The position numbers were made by a program, and so were the translations under genes. From the NCBI GenBank assembly GCA_030606215.1, contig JAUWGW010000002.1, forward strand, positions 1 through 64,000: DNA of 64,000 nt, read 5' to 3'. Below the pieces are notes generated by a model. The model saw only the letters and a program-made list of their open reading frames with translations. It was not told where the DNA came from and searched no databases. How positions within the stretch are numbered: position 1 is the stretch's first letter; each line of letters starts with the position of its first letter. The stretch comes from a bacterium (GTDB lineage: Bacteria; NPL-UPA2; JAUVJM01). Shown in pieces: positions 52,225-61,067 of the stretch.

Positions 52225-52434
52225 CTTGCATCGGTTTTCATCTGCAAGTTCACGTACCATTTTATAGACCAAGTCGTACGCAAATGTCAGTTCTTCAATA
52301 CTACAGTGGCCCTGTACGAAGTGGCTGTGATCTGTTCCTCCAAATTACTTCGCACCCACCCATAAATCGGGACTCGGTCTGGCTTGCGATGCTCAATGAC
52401 TTCTATGACTCGTTCTCTTGGATTCTATTGTACA
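52225..52434 (-). pseudogene. Remnant of a uroporphyrinogen-decarboxylase-fold gene upstream of the rhamnosidase
   Basis: On the minus strand from 52434 the text NPRERVIEVIEHRKPDRVPI then YGWVRSNLEE is the N-terminal opening of URO-D-fold proteins (including corrinoid methyltransferases of the MtaA type). It is cut after about 35 residues. In another frame 52290-52230 reads LTFAYDLVYKMVRELADENR, of unknown origin. Probably the two ends of a gene, or of two genes, brought together by deletion. Confidence 0.5.
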
Positions 52435-52488
52435 GGGAGTCACGTGACTATCCCAAAACTTTGCTTCAATTCTTTATTAAAGATATGG

Positions 52489-53628
52489 CTATTTTGCAAT
52501 AGCGTCTATAATTTTCTGTATTTCCTTCTGGGTCATATAGACAGAGATTGGAATTGCGATTGCCCGGTTTAATAGTTCGCCTGTTTTTTCCAAAGGCTCA
52601 CCATCAGGTTTGATTTTTCCTTTCATATGGTGCCATCTTCCGGCATAATGCCAGTCCATAGCTGATGGTAATATCTTGGTTCCAATTCCTTTCTCAGTTA
52701 GAATTTTCTCAAGTTCCTGAGCTTTTTCACTATTCTCAAGGAAAAATATGAGAGTATCTCCACCATCACCCTCCTCATCGGGAAGATATCTGAATTCAAT
52801 ATCCTTTCTTGAGGAAATACCGTCCTTTATTTGCTTTTTATTTTTTCTCTGTTGGGATAGAACATAATCAAGTCTTCCCAGCTGCACAATACCAAGAGCC
52901 CCTTGCAATTCATTCATCCTATAGTTAAAACCTATCATACCTTTTGAGTCTTTCCCGCGCGGGACATCTGTGCGGTGTTCATGCCCATGGTCATGGTAGT
53001 AGGAAGCTCGCAGGTAAAGGTCTTCGTCATCAGTTACTACCATTCCACCTTCTCCTGTAGTTATAGTTTTAACATAATCAAAACTGTAGCATCCGATTGC
53101 GCCGAGTGTCCCGGTTTTCTTGCCTTTGTAACTACTGCCGCACGCCTGGCATGAGTCTTCAAGGACAGGTAAACCATGTTCTCTTGCAATCTCCGTTATT
53201 TCGTCCATACGCGCAGGGGCACCAAGCATATGGACTGGGATAACAGCTTTTGTCCGGCTTGTAATTTTTGCGCGGAAATCTTCCGGGTCAAGGTTTAATG
53301 ATTTATCCACCTCTGCAATTACCGGTGTCGCGCCAGATTCAAGTATAGCTTCAACTGTTGCAACAAATGTGAAACCTTGTGTGATTACCTCATCACCTGG
53401 TCCAATACCGAGTGCCGCAAGAGCTACGCGCACAGCCGCTGAGCCGGAAGAAACAGCCAGAGCATACTTTGTTCCAATATACTCAGCGAATTTTTTCTCA
53501 AACTCCGCTACTTTGAAGACATTACGCCTTTTCTCATCAAACCCATACCTGAGAAGAATGCCTCCCCGTTCAATAATCTCAACCAATGCCTGTTCTTCTT
53601 CCTTACCAATCAGTTCTGAACCACCCAT
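52489..53628 (-). CDS. kdnA: DegT/DnrJ-family aminotransferase, probable KdnA
   Basis: 379 residues. YALAVSSGSAAVRVALAALG (PLP phosphate cup), EDSCQACGSSYKGKKTGTLG and the PLP Lys in SFDYVKTITTGEGGMV. Uses an amino donor to aminate a keto-sugar. Its place in an operon with an iron-type alcohol dehydrogenase and KdsB matches the Shewanella kdnB-kdnA-kdsB set, which turns Kdo into 8-amino-8-deoxy-Kdo (Kdo8N): KdnB oxidises C8 and KdnA transaminates it. Sequence alone cannot prove substrate. Confidence 0.8.
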   Translation of the reverse strand: MGGSELIGKEEEQALVEIIERGGILLRYGFDEKRRNVFKVAEFEKKFAEYIGTKYALAVSSGSAAVRVALAALGIGPGDEVITQGFTFVATVEAILESGATPVIAEVDKSLNLDPEDFRAKITSRTKAVIPVHMLGAPARMDEITEIAREHGLPVLEDSCQACGSSYKGKKTGTLGAIGCYSFDYVKTITTGEGGMVVTDDEDLYLRASYYHDHGHEHRTDVPRGKDSKGMIGFNYRMNELQGALGIVQLGRLDYVLSQQRKNKKQIKDGISSRKDIEFRYLPDEEGDGGDTLIFFLENSEKAQELEKILTEKGIGTKILPSAMDWHYAGRWHHMKGKIKPDGEPLEKTGELLNRAIAIPISVYMTQKEIQKIIDAIAK

Positions 53629-53652
53629 CTTTTCTCCCTCCTTAATCCTGTT

Positions 53653-54801
53653 TTACAGTGCTTCTCTGTAGATTGAGATTGCATCTTCCCTGCTTACCTT
53701 TCTGGGATTGTTTTCCAGGGGCCTTGTGACTTTCATAGCTGCATCTGCCATTTCAGGAAAGTTCTTCTCATCTATCCTCAGTTCACTGAGCCTTCTCGGA
53801 ATACTAACATCCTCAGACATCTTCACAATAGAGGAGATTGCCTTTTCAGCCGCGGAATCGGTGGAAAGCCCTGAAACTTTTTCACCGAGCAATCCTGCAA
53901 TTTCAGCATATTTGTCCGTACATTCTCCCACATTGAACTTCATCACATAGGGGAGGAGGAGCCCATTTGCAACCCCATGCGCAATGCGGAAGCTACCTCC
54001 AAGTGGATACGCTAAAGCGTGCACAGCTCCTACCCCTGCATTTGCCAGAGCAATTCCTCCAAGCAAACTTCCTAAGAGCATATTCGACCTTGCGTTTAAG
54101 TTCTTACCTTGACGAACTGCGGTTTTTAAATTTGCACCTATGAGTTTAATTGCTTCTCTTGCAACAATATCTGATAACGGGCTTGCCTGAAGTGAAGTAT
54201 AGGCTTCTATAGCATGTGTTAGAGCATCCATTCCTGTGGTGGCAGTTGGTTCTGGCGGAAGTGGAACTGATAGTGATGGGTCAAGCACTGCAATCTCGGG
54301 GAATAAATAGCGGCTATTGATCCCCGCTTTCATTTTTGGTTCTCTTCGGGAAAGGACTGCTGTGAATGTCACCTCACTTCCTGTCCCTGCTGTGGTTGGA
54401 ATCATTATTTTCGGTAGTCCAGGTTTTTTTACAAGCTCCAGCCCTTGATAATCACAGGCTTTACCTGGATTTGTTACAAGGATTGAAGCTGCTTTGGCTA
54501 CGTCCATTGCGCTCCCCCCGCCAACTCCAATGATGCTATTGCATTTTTCTTCCCTTGCTGCTTTCCCAGCCTCATCTGCTATTTCAACCCATGGTTCAGG
54601 TTCAATATCGGAGAATGTAGCCACATGAAGATTTTCTTCTTGGAGGGGTTTTAGAATAAGCTCGAGCAATCCAGCCTTAGAAATAGCGGGGTCAATGACA
54701 AGCAGCACTTTCTCGCCAAATTTTTTCGCAGTAACCCCGACCTGCTGTAATGCACCTTCACCAAAAATAATCTCTGGCACAATTTGGAAATTATGTGTCA
54801 T
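53653..54801 (-). CDS. kdnB: Iron-containing (type III) alcohol dehydrogenase, probable KdnB
   Basis: 382 residues. NAD-binding GVGGGSAMDVAKAASIL, PTTAGTGSEVTFTAVLS, and metal ligands in MDALTHAIEAYTS and AVHALAYPLGGSFRIAHGVA (Asp and three His of the family). In the Kdo8N pathway it oxidises the C8 hydroxyl of Kdo for amination. Lies 24 bases before kdnA and overlaps kdsB by 4 bases. Confidence 0.82.
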   Translation of the reverse strand: MTHNFQIVPEIIFGEGALQQVGVTAKKFGEKVLLVIDPAISKAGLLELILKPLQEENLHVATFSDIEPEPWVEIADEAGKAAREEKCNSIIGVGGGSAMDVAKAASILVTNPGKACDYQGLELVKKPGLPKIMIPTTAGTGSEVTFTAVLSRREPKMKAGINSRYLFPEIAVLDPSLSVPLPPEPTATTGMDALTHAIEAYTSLQASPLSDIVAREAIKLIGANLKTAVRQGKNLNARSNMLLGSLLGGIALANAGVGAVHALAYPLGGSFRIAHGVANGLLLPYVMKFNVGECTDKYAEIAGLLGEKVSGLSTDSAAEKAISSIVKMSEDVSIPRRLSELRIDEKNFPEMADAAMKVTRPLENNPRKVSREDAISIYREAL

Positions 54802-55565
54802 CTAAAAACTCCTTTCTTTCGCAAGCCCTTTAGTTCCTGAAGCACCTTAGAAATGTCTTCCGGAGTGTCAACCTCAACCGGGTCAAACTGTGATTCAATC
54901 ACCTTGATTCTGTATCCATTTTCAAGTGCGCGGAGTTGCTCAAGTCTTTCTCTCTTTTCAAGCTCAGTTGGGGACATACGGGTAAGTTTGAGAAGAAAAC
55001 TTTTTCTGTATGCATAAAGACCAAGGTGTTTAAAGAAAATGCGTTTCTGTGTTTTACTGGAACTGTCAGTGTATGGTATAACCGAGCGCGAAAAGTAAAG
55101 TGCATAGCCTTTTCTGTCAACAGCTACCTTGACTATATTGTGATTGTCAATCTCTTCTTTTTTTCTTATACGGTAACTCATTGTAGTCATGTTCAGAGTT
55201 TTATCTTTAAGCAGCGGCTTAACAAGTTGAGTGATTATTACCGGTGCAAGCAAAGGCTCATCACCCTGAATATTTACTACGATTGCATCTTTTGACAAAT
55301 TTATTTCCCTTGCGACTTCTGCAATTCTGTCTGTGCCGGACTTATGTTTGCGGGAAGTGAGCCATGCTTCTCCACCAAAATTCTTCACAGTATGGAGAAT
55401 TCGTTTATCATCGGTTGCGACAATTACTCTTTCTAAAACTTTTGCTTTCTTTGCCTGGTAGTAAGTCCACTCAATCATGGGTTTACCTGCAATATTAGTT
55501 AGGGGTTTCCCCTTGAATCTCGTGGAATGAAATCTGGCTGGAATAATCCCGACAACACTTAACAT
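54798..55565 (-). CDS. kdsB: CMP-Kdo (or CMP-Kdo8N) synthetase
   Basis: 255 residues. IIPARFHSTRFKGKPL nucleotide-binding loop, ERVIVATDDKRI, HKSGTDRIAEVA, VVNIQGDEPLL and HLGLYAYRKSFL are KdsB motifs. Charges Kdo with CMP for lipopolysaccharide core. In Shewanella the KdsB coded with KdnA/KdnB prefers the amino form; likely here. First gene of the operon. Confidence 0.9.
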   Translation of the reverse strand: MLSVVGIIPARFHSTRFKGKPLTNIAGKPMIEWTYYQAKKAKVLERVIVATDDKRILHTVKNFGGEAWLTSRKHKSGTDRIAEVAREINLSKDAIVVNIQGDEPLLAPVIITQLVKPLLKDKTLNMTTMSYRIRKKEEIDNHNIVKVAVDRKGYALYFSRSVIPYTDSSSKTQKRIFFKHLGLYAYRKSFLLKLTRMSPTELEKRERLEQLRALENGYRIKVIESQFDPVEVDTPEDISKVLQELKGLRKKGVFR

Positions 55566-55574
55566 AACGCGTGA

Positions 55575-55603
55575 ATTATATCACTCCTGTTTTAACCCCG
55601 CAA
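55575..55603 (-). promoter_or_regulatory. Putative promoter of the kdsB-kdnB-kdnA operon
   Basis: On the minus strand TTGCGG (55603-55598), 17 bases, TATAAT (55580-55575). The leader before ATG 55565 would be very short. The -35 is weak; the -10 is consensus. Confidence 0.5.
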
Positions 55604-55650
55604 GAAAAACTAAATATTGACAGGGGAGGGAAGAGCTGGGATTATATTAT

Positions 55651-57621
55651 ATGGAAGTAATGAACATGGATGAGATATTTAAAGGGATTGGGAGGAATCT
55701 TACGAATTATGAGTTTCGTCCACAGCAGATTCAGATGGCCAAAGCTGTGGAAGAAGCTATTTTATCTAACAGACATCTGCTTGTTGAAGCCGGCACAGGT
55801 GTGGGGAAGAGCCTCGCTTATCTTATCCCTTTCATTAAATGGTGTGTGAGGAATAATAAAAAAGTCGTTATTTCTACCTATACAAAGACACTACAGGAGC
55901 AACTTATAAAGAAGGACCTTCCGTTTCTCCGGGGTGTGTTGAACCTTGATTTCAGATTTGCTTTATGTTTAGGTGGTCGGAATTATCTTTGTCTTAGAAG
56001 ATTTAATCAGGGTTTCAGTTATGAGCTTTTTGAGGAGGAGAGGGAAGTAAAAGAAATCATGAGGATTAACAAGTGGCAGAAAAGGACAGATACAGGACTT
56101 CGTTCAGAGCTGGATTTTGAGCCAGGTGAATCTATCTGGAGCAAGATATGCAGGGAAAGTGAGCTTTGCCTGGGAAAGAAATGTCTGTATAGGAAAAATT
56201 GCTTCTATAATAAGGCAAGACTTGCGGAGTACAGGTCTCATATTTTAGTTACCAATCACCATCTCTATTTTGCCAATCTCATCTCCGGCGGCAGGGTATT
56301 GCCGAAGTTTGATGCTGTAGTTTTTGATGAAGCGCATACTTTAGAAGACATTGCCACGAGTTACTTAGGAATAGAGGTTTCTAATTTCAAGATAAAATAT
56401 TTTTTTGACTCTATTCTAAATCCTCAAACCGGAAAAGGGTTCTTATTAAGAATAAGAAGTTTAAATCGGAAGAAAGCAGGGGACGTTGAGAAGAGGTTAG
56501 ATGAGGCAAGAGTTTCCGCTCAAGACTTCTTTTCCGGGATAATCTCTAAGTTTGGTGAGGATTCCAAAGTTTTGAGGATAAGAACAAAGAATTTTATCTT
56601 TAATCACCTGAGGGAACCGCTCCTTGGGCTTACCTCCGAACTGGCAGAGCTTCTGAAAGATGTTAAAGGAGAAGAGGACAGAATAGAAATTAAATCTTTC
56701 ATATCTCGTGGCAAGGAGATTAATTCAGGACTTTCTGCAATTATAAATATGAGTCTGGATGGATATGTCTACTGGATAGAGATTCTGGATAGACCCAGAC
56801 GACCCAGGTATAGTCTGTGCGCGGCACCTGTAGATATATCCTCCGAGTTCAAAGATAAGGTTTTAAATAAAGTTAGACCAATTATATTTACCTCGGCTAC
56901 TTTATCTACCAATGGGAATTTTGGGTTTAAAAAGAGAGGGTTGGGGATAGAAGGGGCAAATGAATTTCTTTTAGGTTCTCCTTTTGATTACAGGAAGAAT
57001 GCACTTCTCTATATTCCTGAAACCATGCCAGACCCGAGCACAGAATTTGAGCTATATCGGAAGGAGGTAATAGAAGAAATTAAAAGAATTCTCTCCATAA
57101 TGAAGGGAAGAACTTTTGTGCTTTTTACAAGTTTCAAAATGATGGATGCAGTTTTTAATGTACTCAAGAAGAATTCAGTGGGTTTAAATATTTTGAGGCA
57201 GGGTGATGCGCCGCGTTACAAACTGTTAGAGAAATTCAAAAGTCGGAGAAACTGCGTTCTTCTTGGGACAAGCACATTCTGGCAGGGGATAGATGTCCCC
57301 GGGAAAGCTCTTGAATGTGTAATTATCACTAAACTCCCATTTGCTGTGCCTGATGACCCGATTGTTGAGGCAAAGATGGAACTGCTTCAGTCTCAGAATA
57401 AAAACCCTTTTATCCACTATTCACTCCCTCAGGCAATTATTATGCTCAGGCAGGGGTTTGGTCGTCTTATAAGGAGGAAGGACGACATTGGGATGGTATC
57501 TATACTTGACCCGAGGATTAAGACAAGATATTATGGAAGAAGCTTCTTAGATGCTCTTCCGGAATGCCAGAAGGCAGGAAGACTGGAACAGGTTCAAGAA
57601 TTCTTCAGAAAAGGAGGATAA
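55651..57621 (+). CDS. DinG-like XPD-family ATP-dependent helicase
   Basis: 656 residues. FRPQQIQMAKAVEEAI and Walker A VEAGTGVGKSLAYLIP, DEAH box VVFDEAHTLED, motif III SATLSTNG, and motif VI QGFGRLIRRKDD. Four Cys in ICRESELCLGKKCLYRKNC (about 170-190) match the 4Fe-4S site of the XPD/DinG group. Unwinds 5'-tailed DNA or R-loops during repair. Several ATG codons lie at the start (55651, 55660, 55666). Divergent from kdsB. Confidence 0.9.
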   Translation: MEVMNMDEIFKGIGRNLTNYEFRPQQIQMAKAVEEAILSNRHLLVEAGTGVGKSLAYLIPFIKWCVRNNKKVVISTYTKTLQEQLIKKDLPFLRGVLNLDFRFALCLGGRNYLCLRRFNQGFSYELFEEEREVKEIMRINKWQKRTDTGLRSELDFEPGESIWSKICRESELCLGKKCLYRKNCFYNKARLAEYRSHILVTNHHLYFANLISGGRVLPKFDAVVFDEAHTLEDIATSYLGIEVSNFKIKYFFDSILNPQTGKGFLLRIRSLNRKKAGDVEKRLDEARVSAQDFFSGIISKFGEDSKVLRIRTKNFIFNHLREPLLGLTSELAELLKDVKGEEDRIEIKSFISRGKEINSGLSAIINMSLDGYVYWIEILDRPRRPRYSLCAAPVDISSEFKDKVLNKVRPIIFTSATLSTNGNFGFKKRGLGIEGANEFLLGSPFDYRKNALLYIPETMPDPSTEFELYRKEVIEEIKRILSIMKGRTFVLFTSFKMMDAVFNVLKKNSVGLNILRQGDAPRYKLLEKFKSRRNCVLLGTSTFWQGIDVPGKALECVIITKLPFAVPDDPIVEAKMELLQSQNKNPFIHYSLPQAIIMLRQGFGRLIRRKDDIGMVSILDPRIKTRYYGRSFLDALPECQKAGRLEQVQEFFRKGG

Positions 57622-57626
57622 AAACT

Positions 57627-58271
57627 GTGTCCGAGGAGAATGTGCCTGCTGATTACACAGAAATGGACTTTCTAGAGGCCAAACGTTTTGATAAAAAGGT
57701 TAAAGAGAACTTTATGCCAGCAGTTGTTTCCACCGTTAAACAAATCATTGAGGACTATGGTGTTTTGGAAGGCGTATGTGTGGATGTCGGATGCGGCACG
57801 GCTGTTTTTGCAATTGAGTTATGCAGACATTCCAAGTTGAAGATATATGCATTGGAAAAAGAGAAGGCCATATACGAAGTAGCGCGCATGAACATTGAAA
57901 AAGAACGATTGACAGATAAAATAATCCCCGTTCTGGGCAATGCCCATGAGCTGCCTTTCGAGAACGAATTTGCCAATTTCCTAATCAGCAGAGGTTCATA
58001 TCATTGTTGGGAGGATAAGGTGCGGGTATTCAAAGAGATTTATAGAGTATTGAAGAAGGGAGGTATTGGTTTTGTCGGTGGTGGATTTGGGCGATATGTC
58101 ACCGAGGAAGAACTAAACAGGATGAAATCTCTAAGAGACCATTCCCTGAAAGAGGATGCAAAAGCCTACAGTTCACCTGATAAATTAAGAGAGGTTATAT
58201 ATAAAGCAAATATATCCAATTTCCATATAGTTCATGACAAAGCAGGTCTTTGGGCAGAAATAAAGAAATAG
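57627..58271 (+). CDS. Class I SAM-dependent methyltransferase
   Basis: 214 residues from GTG 57627, chosen because AAGGAGGAT precedes it; an earlier in-frame start overlaps the helicase gene. Motif I VCVDVGCGTAVFAIELC, acidic residue at IYALEKEK, LPFENEFANFLISRGSYHCW and YRVLKKGGIGFVGGG. UbiE/Methyltransferase_11 type, unknown substrate. Confidence 0.85.
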   Translation: MSEENVPADYTEMDFLEAKRFDKKVKENFMPAVVSTVKQIIEDYGVLEGVCVDVGCGTAVFAIELCRHSKLKIYALEKEKAIYEVARMNIEKERLTDKIIPVLGNAHELPFENEFANFLISRGSYHCWEDKVRVFKEIYRVLKKGGIGFVGGGFGRYVTEEELNRMKSLRDHSLKEDAKAYSSPDKLREVIYKANISNFHIVHDKAGLWAEIKK

Positions 58272-58416
58272 CTATTGATCGGCTTCGAAATTTGAAAAGC
58301 GAAAGTTTTATTAACTCAATACAAGTACTTAATAAGAGGTCAGGGTGAAGCAGGGCTCGAGGCGCTCGTGCCCTGGAACGAACCGCCAAGATAAAAAGAA
58401 AAGGAGGTGATAAAGC

Positions 58417-58719
58417 ATGCCGTACAACATAAGTGCCCTCAGGGTAAAGGACTTTGCCAAGTGGAAATCTGGGTTTGATAGAGAGGATGGCATTGCCCTG
58501 CGTAAGGCTGCTGGCATGAAGTCATACCAGATATTCCAAGCCAGTGACGATTACAATTATGTCGTGGTCCTCACGGAATGGGATAGCGTGGACGATGGTC
58601 GAAAGTTCCTCCAATCCGAGGAATTGAAAGAGGCGAGTAGAGAGAGTGGTGTTATTGAAATGTTTGGCACATATGACACTTCAAAATCCCTTGAAGAGGT
58701 TGAAAAAAAGTCTGTGTGA
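58417..58719 (+). CDS. Small ABM-like (antibiotic biosynthesis monooxygenase fold) protein
   Basis: 100 residues. ALRVKDFAKWKSGFDREDGI, then YVVVLTEWDSVDDGRKFLQS looks like the dimeric alpha/beta-barrel fold of ABM and DUF1330-like proteins. Catalytic activity cannot be inferred. A clear AAGGAGGTGATAA ribosome site precedes ATG 58417. Confidence 0.65.
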   Translation: MPYNISALRVKDFAKWKSGFDREDGIALRKAAGMKSYQIFQASDDYNYVVVLTEWDSVDDGRKFLQSEELKEASRESGVIEMFGTYDTSKSLEEVEKKSV

Positions 58720-59074
58720 TTGAAGACGCTAGTCCAGTGTATCATAGAGTCTAAGAAAGATGATGTCCCACTCTCAGTGACCGATCGATGACGCAGGCTG
58801 TAGAGTTTTGACCAAACAGGCTCTGGCATCAATGCGAGCTTTGAAGCAGTAACGTAGAAGGAGTTAAGCCTCACCCTGGCCTTATCCTAAGCACGTAAAC
58901 GGACATAGCCGCGGGGCTCCTTAGGAAAGTTTTGTTAGGAGTGTTCCTTCGCCGAACTTCTTTTATCCGCAAAACGTTAAGCAAAATGCCGCAGGCAGGA
59001 AAAAATATCGGAAATTTCAGACTGTGTTTTTTATTTTTATGATATAATGAAATTGTGAAAGGAGGGAGAATGTC
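58720..59074. other. Intergenic stretch of about 355 bases
   Basis: I see no gene on either strand. Near the right end GAAAGGAGG (from 59057) is the ribosome site of the next gene and TATAAT (59043-59048) a likely -10 box; a matching -35 is weak. A stretch around 58900-58935 is G+C-rich, without a clear hairpin. Confidence 0.5.
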
Positions 59075-59323
59075 ATGGCAGATATTGACTGGAAAAAATT
59101 TATACATTCGGATCCGGAAGTCTTGCTTGGAAAGCCTGTAGTAAAGGGTACCAGGCTCTCTGTCGAATTCATCTTAGGACTTTTTGCTGAAGGCTGGACT
59201 GAGCAACAAGTGCTTGAGTCTTATCCAACATTGACATCAGAGAGCCTGCGAGCCGTTTTTGCCTTTACTACAGATTTCATGCGTGAAGAATCTTTATATA
59301 CAATGCCTGCTGAGGCAGTTTGA
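59075..59323 (+). CDS. DUF433-family antitoxin-like protein
   Basis: 82 residues. DPEVLLGKPVVKGTRLSVEF and ILGLFAEGWTEQQVLESYPT form the DUF433 winged-helix-like domain. Such genes pair with DUF5615 PIN-like genes as here, and are regarded as VapB-like antitoxins. Overlaps the next gene (TGATG). Confidence 0.88.
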   Translation: MADIDWKKFIHSDPEVLLGKPVVKGTRLSVEFILGLFAEGWTEQQVLESYPTLTSESLRAVFAFTTDFMREESLYTMPAEAV

Positions 59324-59688
59324 TGGATTTTCTGGCAAATGAAAATTTCCCTCTCTTTAGCATTCAGCTCCTGCGAAACGCTGGTTACAATGTAGCAAGT
59401 GTACTTGAAGAGACGCCGGGGGCAAAAGACTCAGATATTTTAGTACGGGCGCATGAAGAAAATCGTATTATTCTGACTTTTGATCGGGACTATGGAGAAT
59501 TAATCTACCGACACAAGTTATCTGCTCCTGCTGGCGTATTATATTTCCACTTTGACCCATCCGCTCCGAAAGAACCTGCTGAAATCCTATTAAAGATATT
59601 ATGGGAAAACAGAGTTCCTATACCCGGTAAATTTACAGTTGTTGAGAGAGGTAGAATACGTCAGCGAACCCTTTCTGATATTAGGTAA
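59323..59688 (+). CDS. DUF5615 PIN-like protein, putative toxin
   Basis: 121 residues from ATG 59323. MDFLANENFPLFSIQLLRNA carries the first acidic pair; DSDILVRAHEENRIILTFDR and DYGELIYR give further acidic residues expected of the PIN-like (Mut7-C) fold. Presumed RNase toxin countered by the DUF433 protein; activity in this family is little studied. Confidence 0.87.
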   Translation: MDFLANENFPLFSIQLLRNAGYNVASVLEETPGAKDSDILVRAHEENRIILTFDRDYGELIYRHKLSAPAGVLYFHFDPSAPKEPAEILLKILWENRVPIPGKFTVVERGRIRQRTLSDIR

Positions 59689-59818
59689 CGGGCTGGGATT
59701 TCCGATAACACGGGCTGAAAGACTAAGGTCCAAATACTTCATACTTTTTTTGGTCCTGAACGTTAAGAAACTGAAAAACTGGGATTATATAATATGTGCA
59801 TAGTCAGGAGGGTAAGAA

Positions 59819-60958
59819 ATGAAAGGAAGACTTGTTTTACTGATTGCTGTTCTGGGTTTTGCCGGTGAAGTTTTGGCGGCGGGGTTTGCGGTTGTTGGGC
59901 CAAGGGCTCTTGGAATGGGTGGGGCTCAGGTGGCCGTTGTAGATGATACGACTGCTGTTTACTGGAATCCGGCGGCAATTGCTGGTTACAATGCGTTGAA
60001 GCTTGGCTTTCCGCTTGGAGTTCAGGTGGTAGAACACAATGATATTACTGATACGCTCAGTGATATTGACGATGTTCTGGGAGATTATGACCTGGATGAG
60101 CCCGAGGTTTATCTTGATGAGGGCAGAATTAGCCGGCTGGTGGAACTTTTCAGAAAACTGGATGAACCGGGAACTGGTGTTGAAGCATGCGGGAATATAG
60201 GACTTGTAGCCAGCAGGGGCAATATCGCTTTTGGGGTGATTGACTTAGCATATTTCGGCGGATGGGTAACGATGGATCTTGATAGAGTTGAGATTGGAGA
60301 CTCTTCGCTTCCAAACTCTATTGCTAACAATGAATCATCTCTTACTGTGCTGGGTTTTGAAAGCCGCGAGTTGAGTGTAAGTTATGCGAAGAAAATCTGG
60401 CACTTGCTTGTTGGCGGAAATGTAAAACAAATTTTTGGCCGAAGTTACTATAAGTATGTGAATGTTGCGGAAGATAGAGATGTGGAAGGCGGTCTTGAGG
60501 AAATGAGCAGCTCAAGTTTAGCGTTTGACGCCGGATTGCTCTACCACCTTCCCGGGGGGCAGTTGAAAGCGGGATTAGTTGTGAGAAACGTCAACAGTCC
60601 GTCTTTTTCTTACGAGGGTGGTGAAATAGAACTGAAATCTCAGGTGCGAGCAGGAGTCGCGTATGAAATGAATGAAAATTTACTTATGGCTTGTGACCTT
60701 GACATAACTGAAAATGAAACTATGACAACTGGATATGACGACAGAAAACTCGCCTTCGGTATTGAGAAAAAAGTGCTTGCTGAAAGCGTAGCATTACGGG
60801 GCGGCATCTATAAGAATATTGCTGAGTCAGATGCGGACCCAGTTATCACGGCCGGGCTTGGAGTCGGAGCAAGGGAGTTAAAGTTTGATTTAGGTGTTGG
60901 GGTAAATCTGGACTTTGATGAACTTGCGTTTAGTCTCGCTCTTTCAACAGTGTTTTAG
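59819..60958 (+). CDS. TraF-like outer-membrane beta-barrel protein
   Basis: 379 residues. Signal peptide MKGRLVLLIAVLGFAGEVLA, then GFAVVGPRALGMGGAQVAVV and TTAVYWNPAAIAG, the opening of the conjugal-transfer TraF_2/OmpP1-like barrel family. Ends ALSTVF with an aromatic residue. Despite the family name, no conjugation genes are nearby; a general outer-membrane role is likely. GGAGGGTAAG precedes the start. Confidence 0.8.
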   Translation: MKGRLVLLIAVLGFAGEVLAAGFAVVGPRALGMGGAQVAVVDDTTAVYWNPAAIAGYNALKLGFPLGVQVVEHNDITDTLSDIDDVLGDYDLDEPEVYLDEGRISRLVELFRKLDEPGTGVEACGNIGLVASRGNIAFGVIDLAYFGGWVTMDLDRVEIGDSSLPNSIANNESSLTVLGFESRELSVSYAKKIWHLLVGGNVKQIFGRSYYKYVNVAEDRDVEGGLEEMSSSSLAFDAGLLYHLPGGQLKAGLVVRNVNSPSFSYEGGEIELKSQVRAGVAYEMNENLLMACDLDITENETMTTGYDDRKLAFGIEKKVLAESVALRGGIYKNIAESDADPVITAGLGVGARELKFDLGVGVNLDFDELAFSLALSTVF

Positions 60959-61067
60959 TGTATTAGGGTCAGGGGCGATCCTGCTCTCCTTAATCTTCCC
61001 ACTTGAGGCCTGCCTGCCGGCGAGGCGGAGGAGGAAATAGGTGGGGGTGTATCTTGATGGTGTGTGA

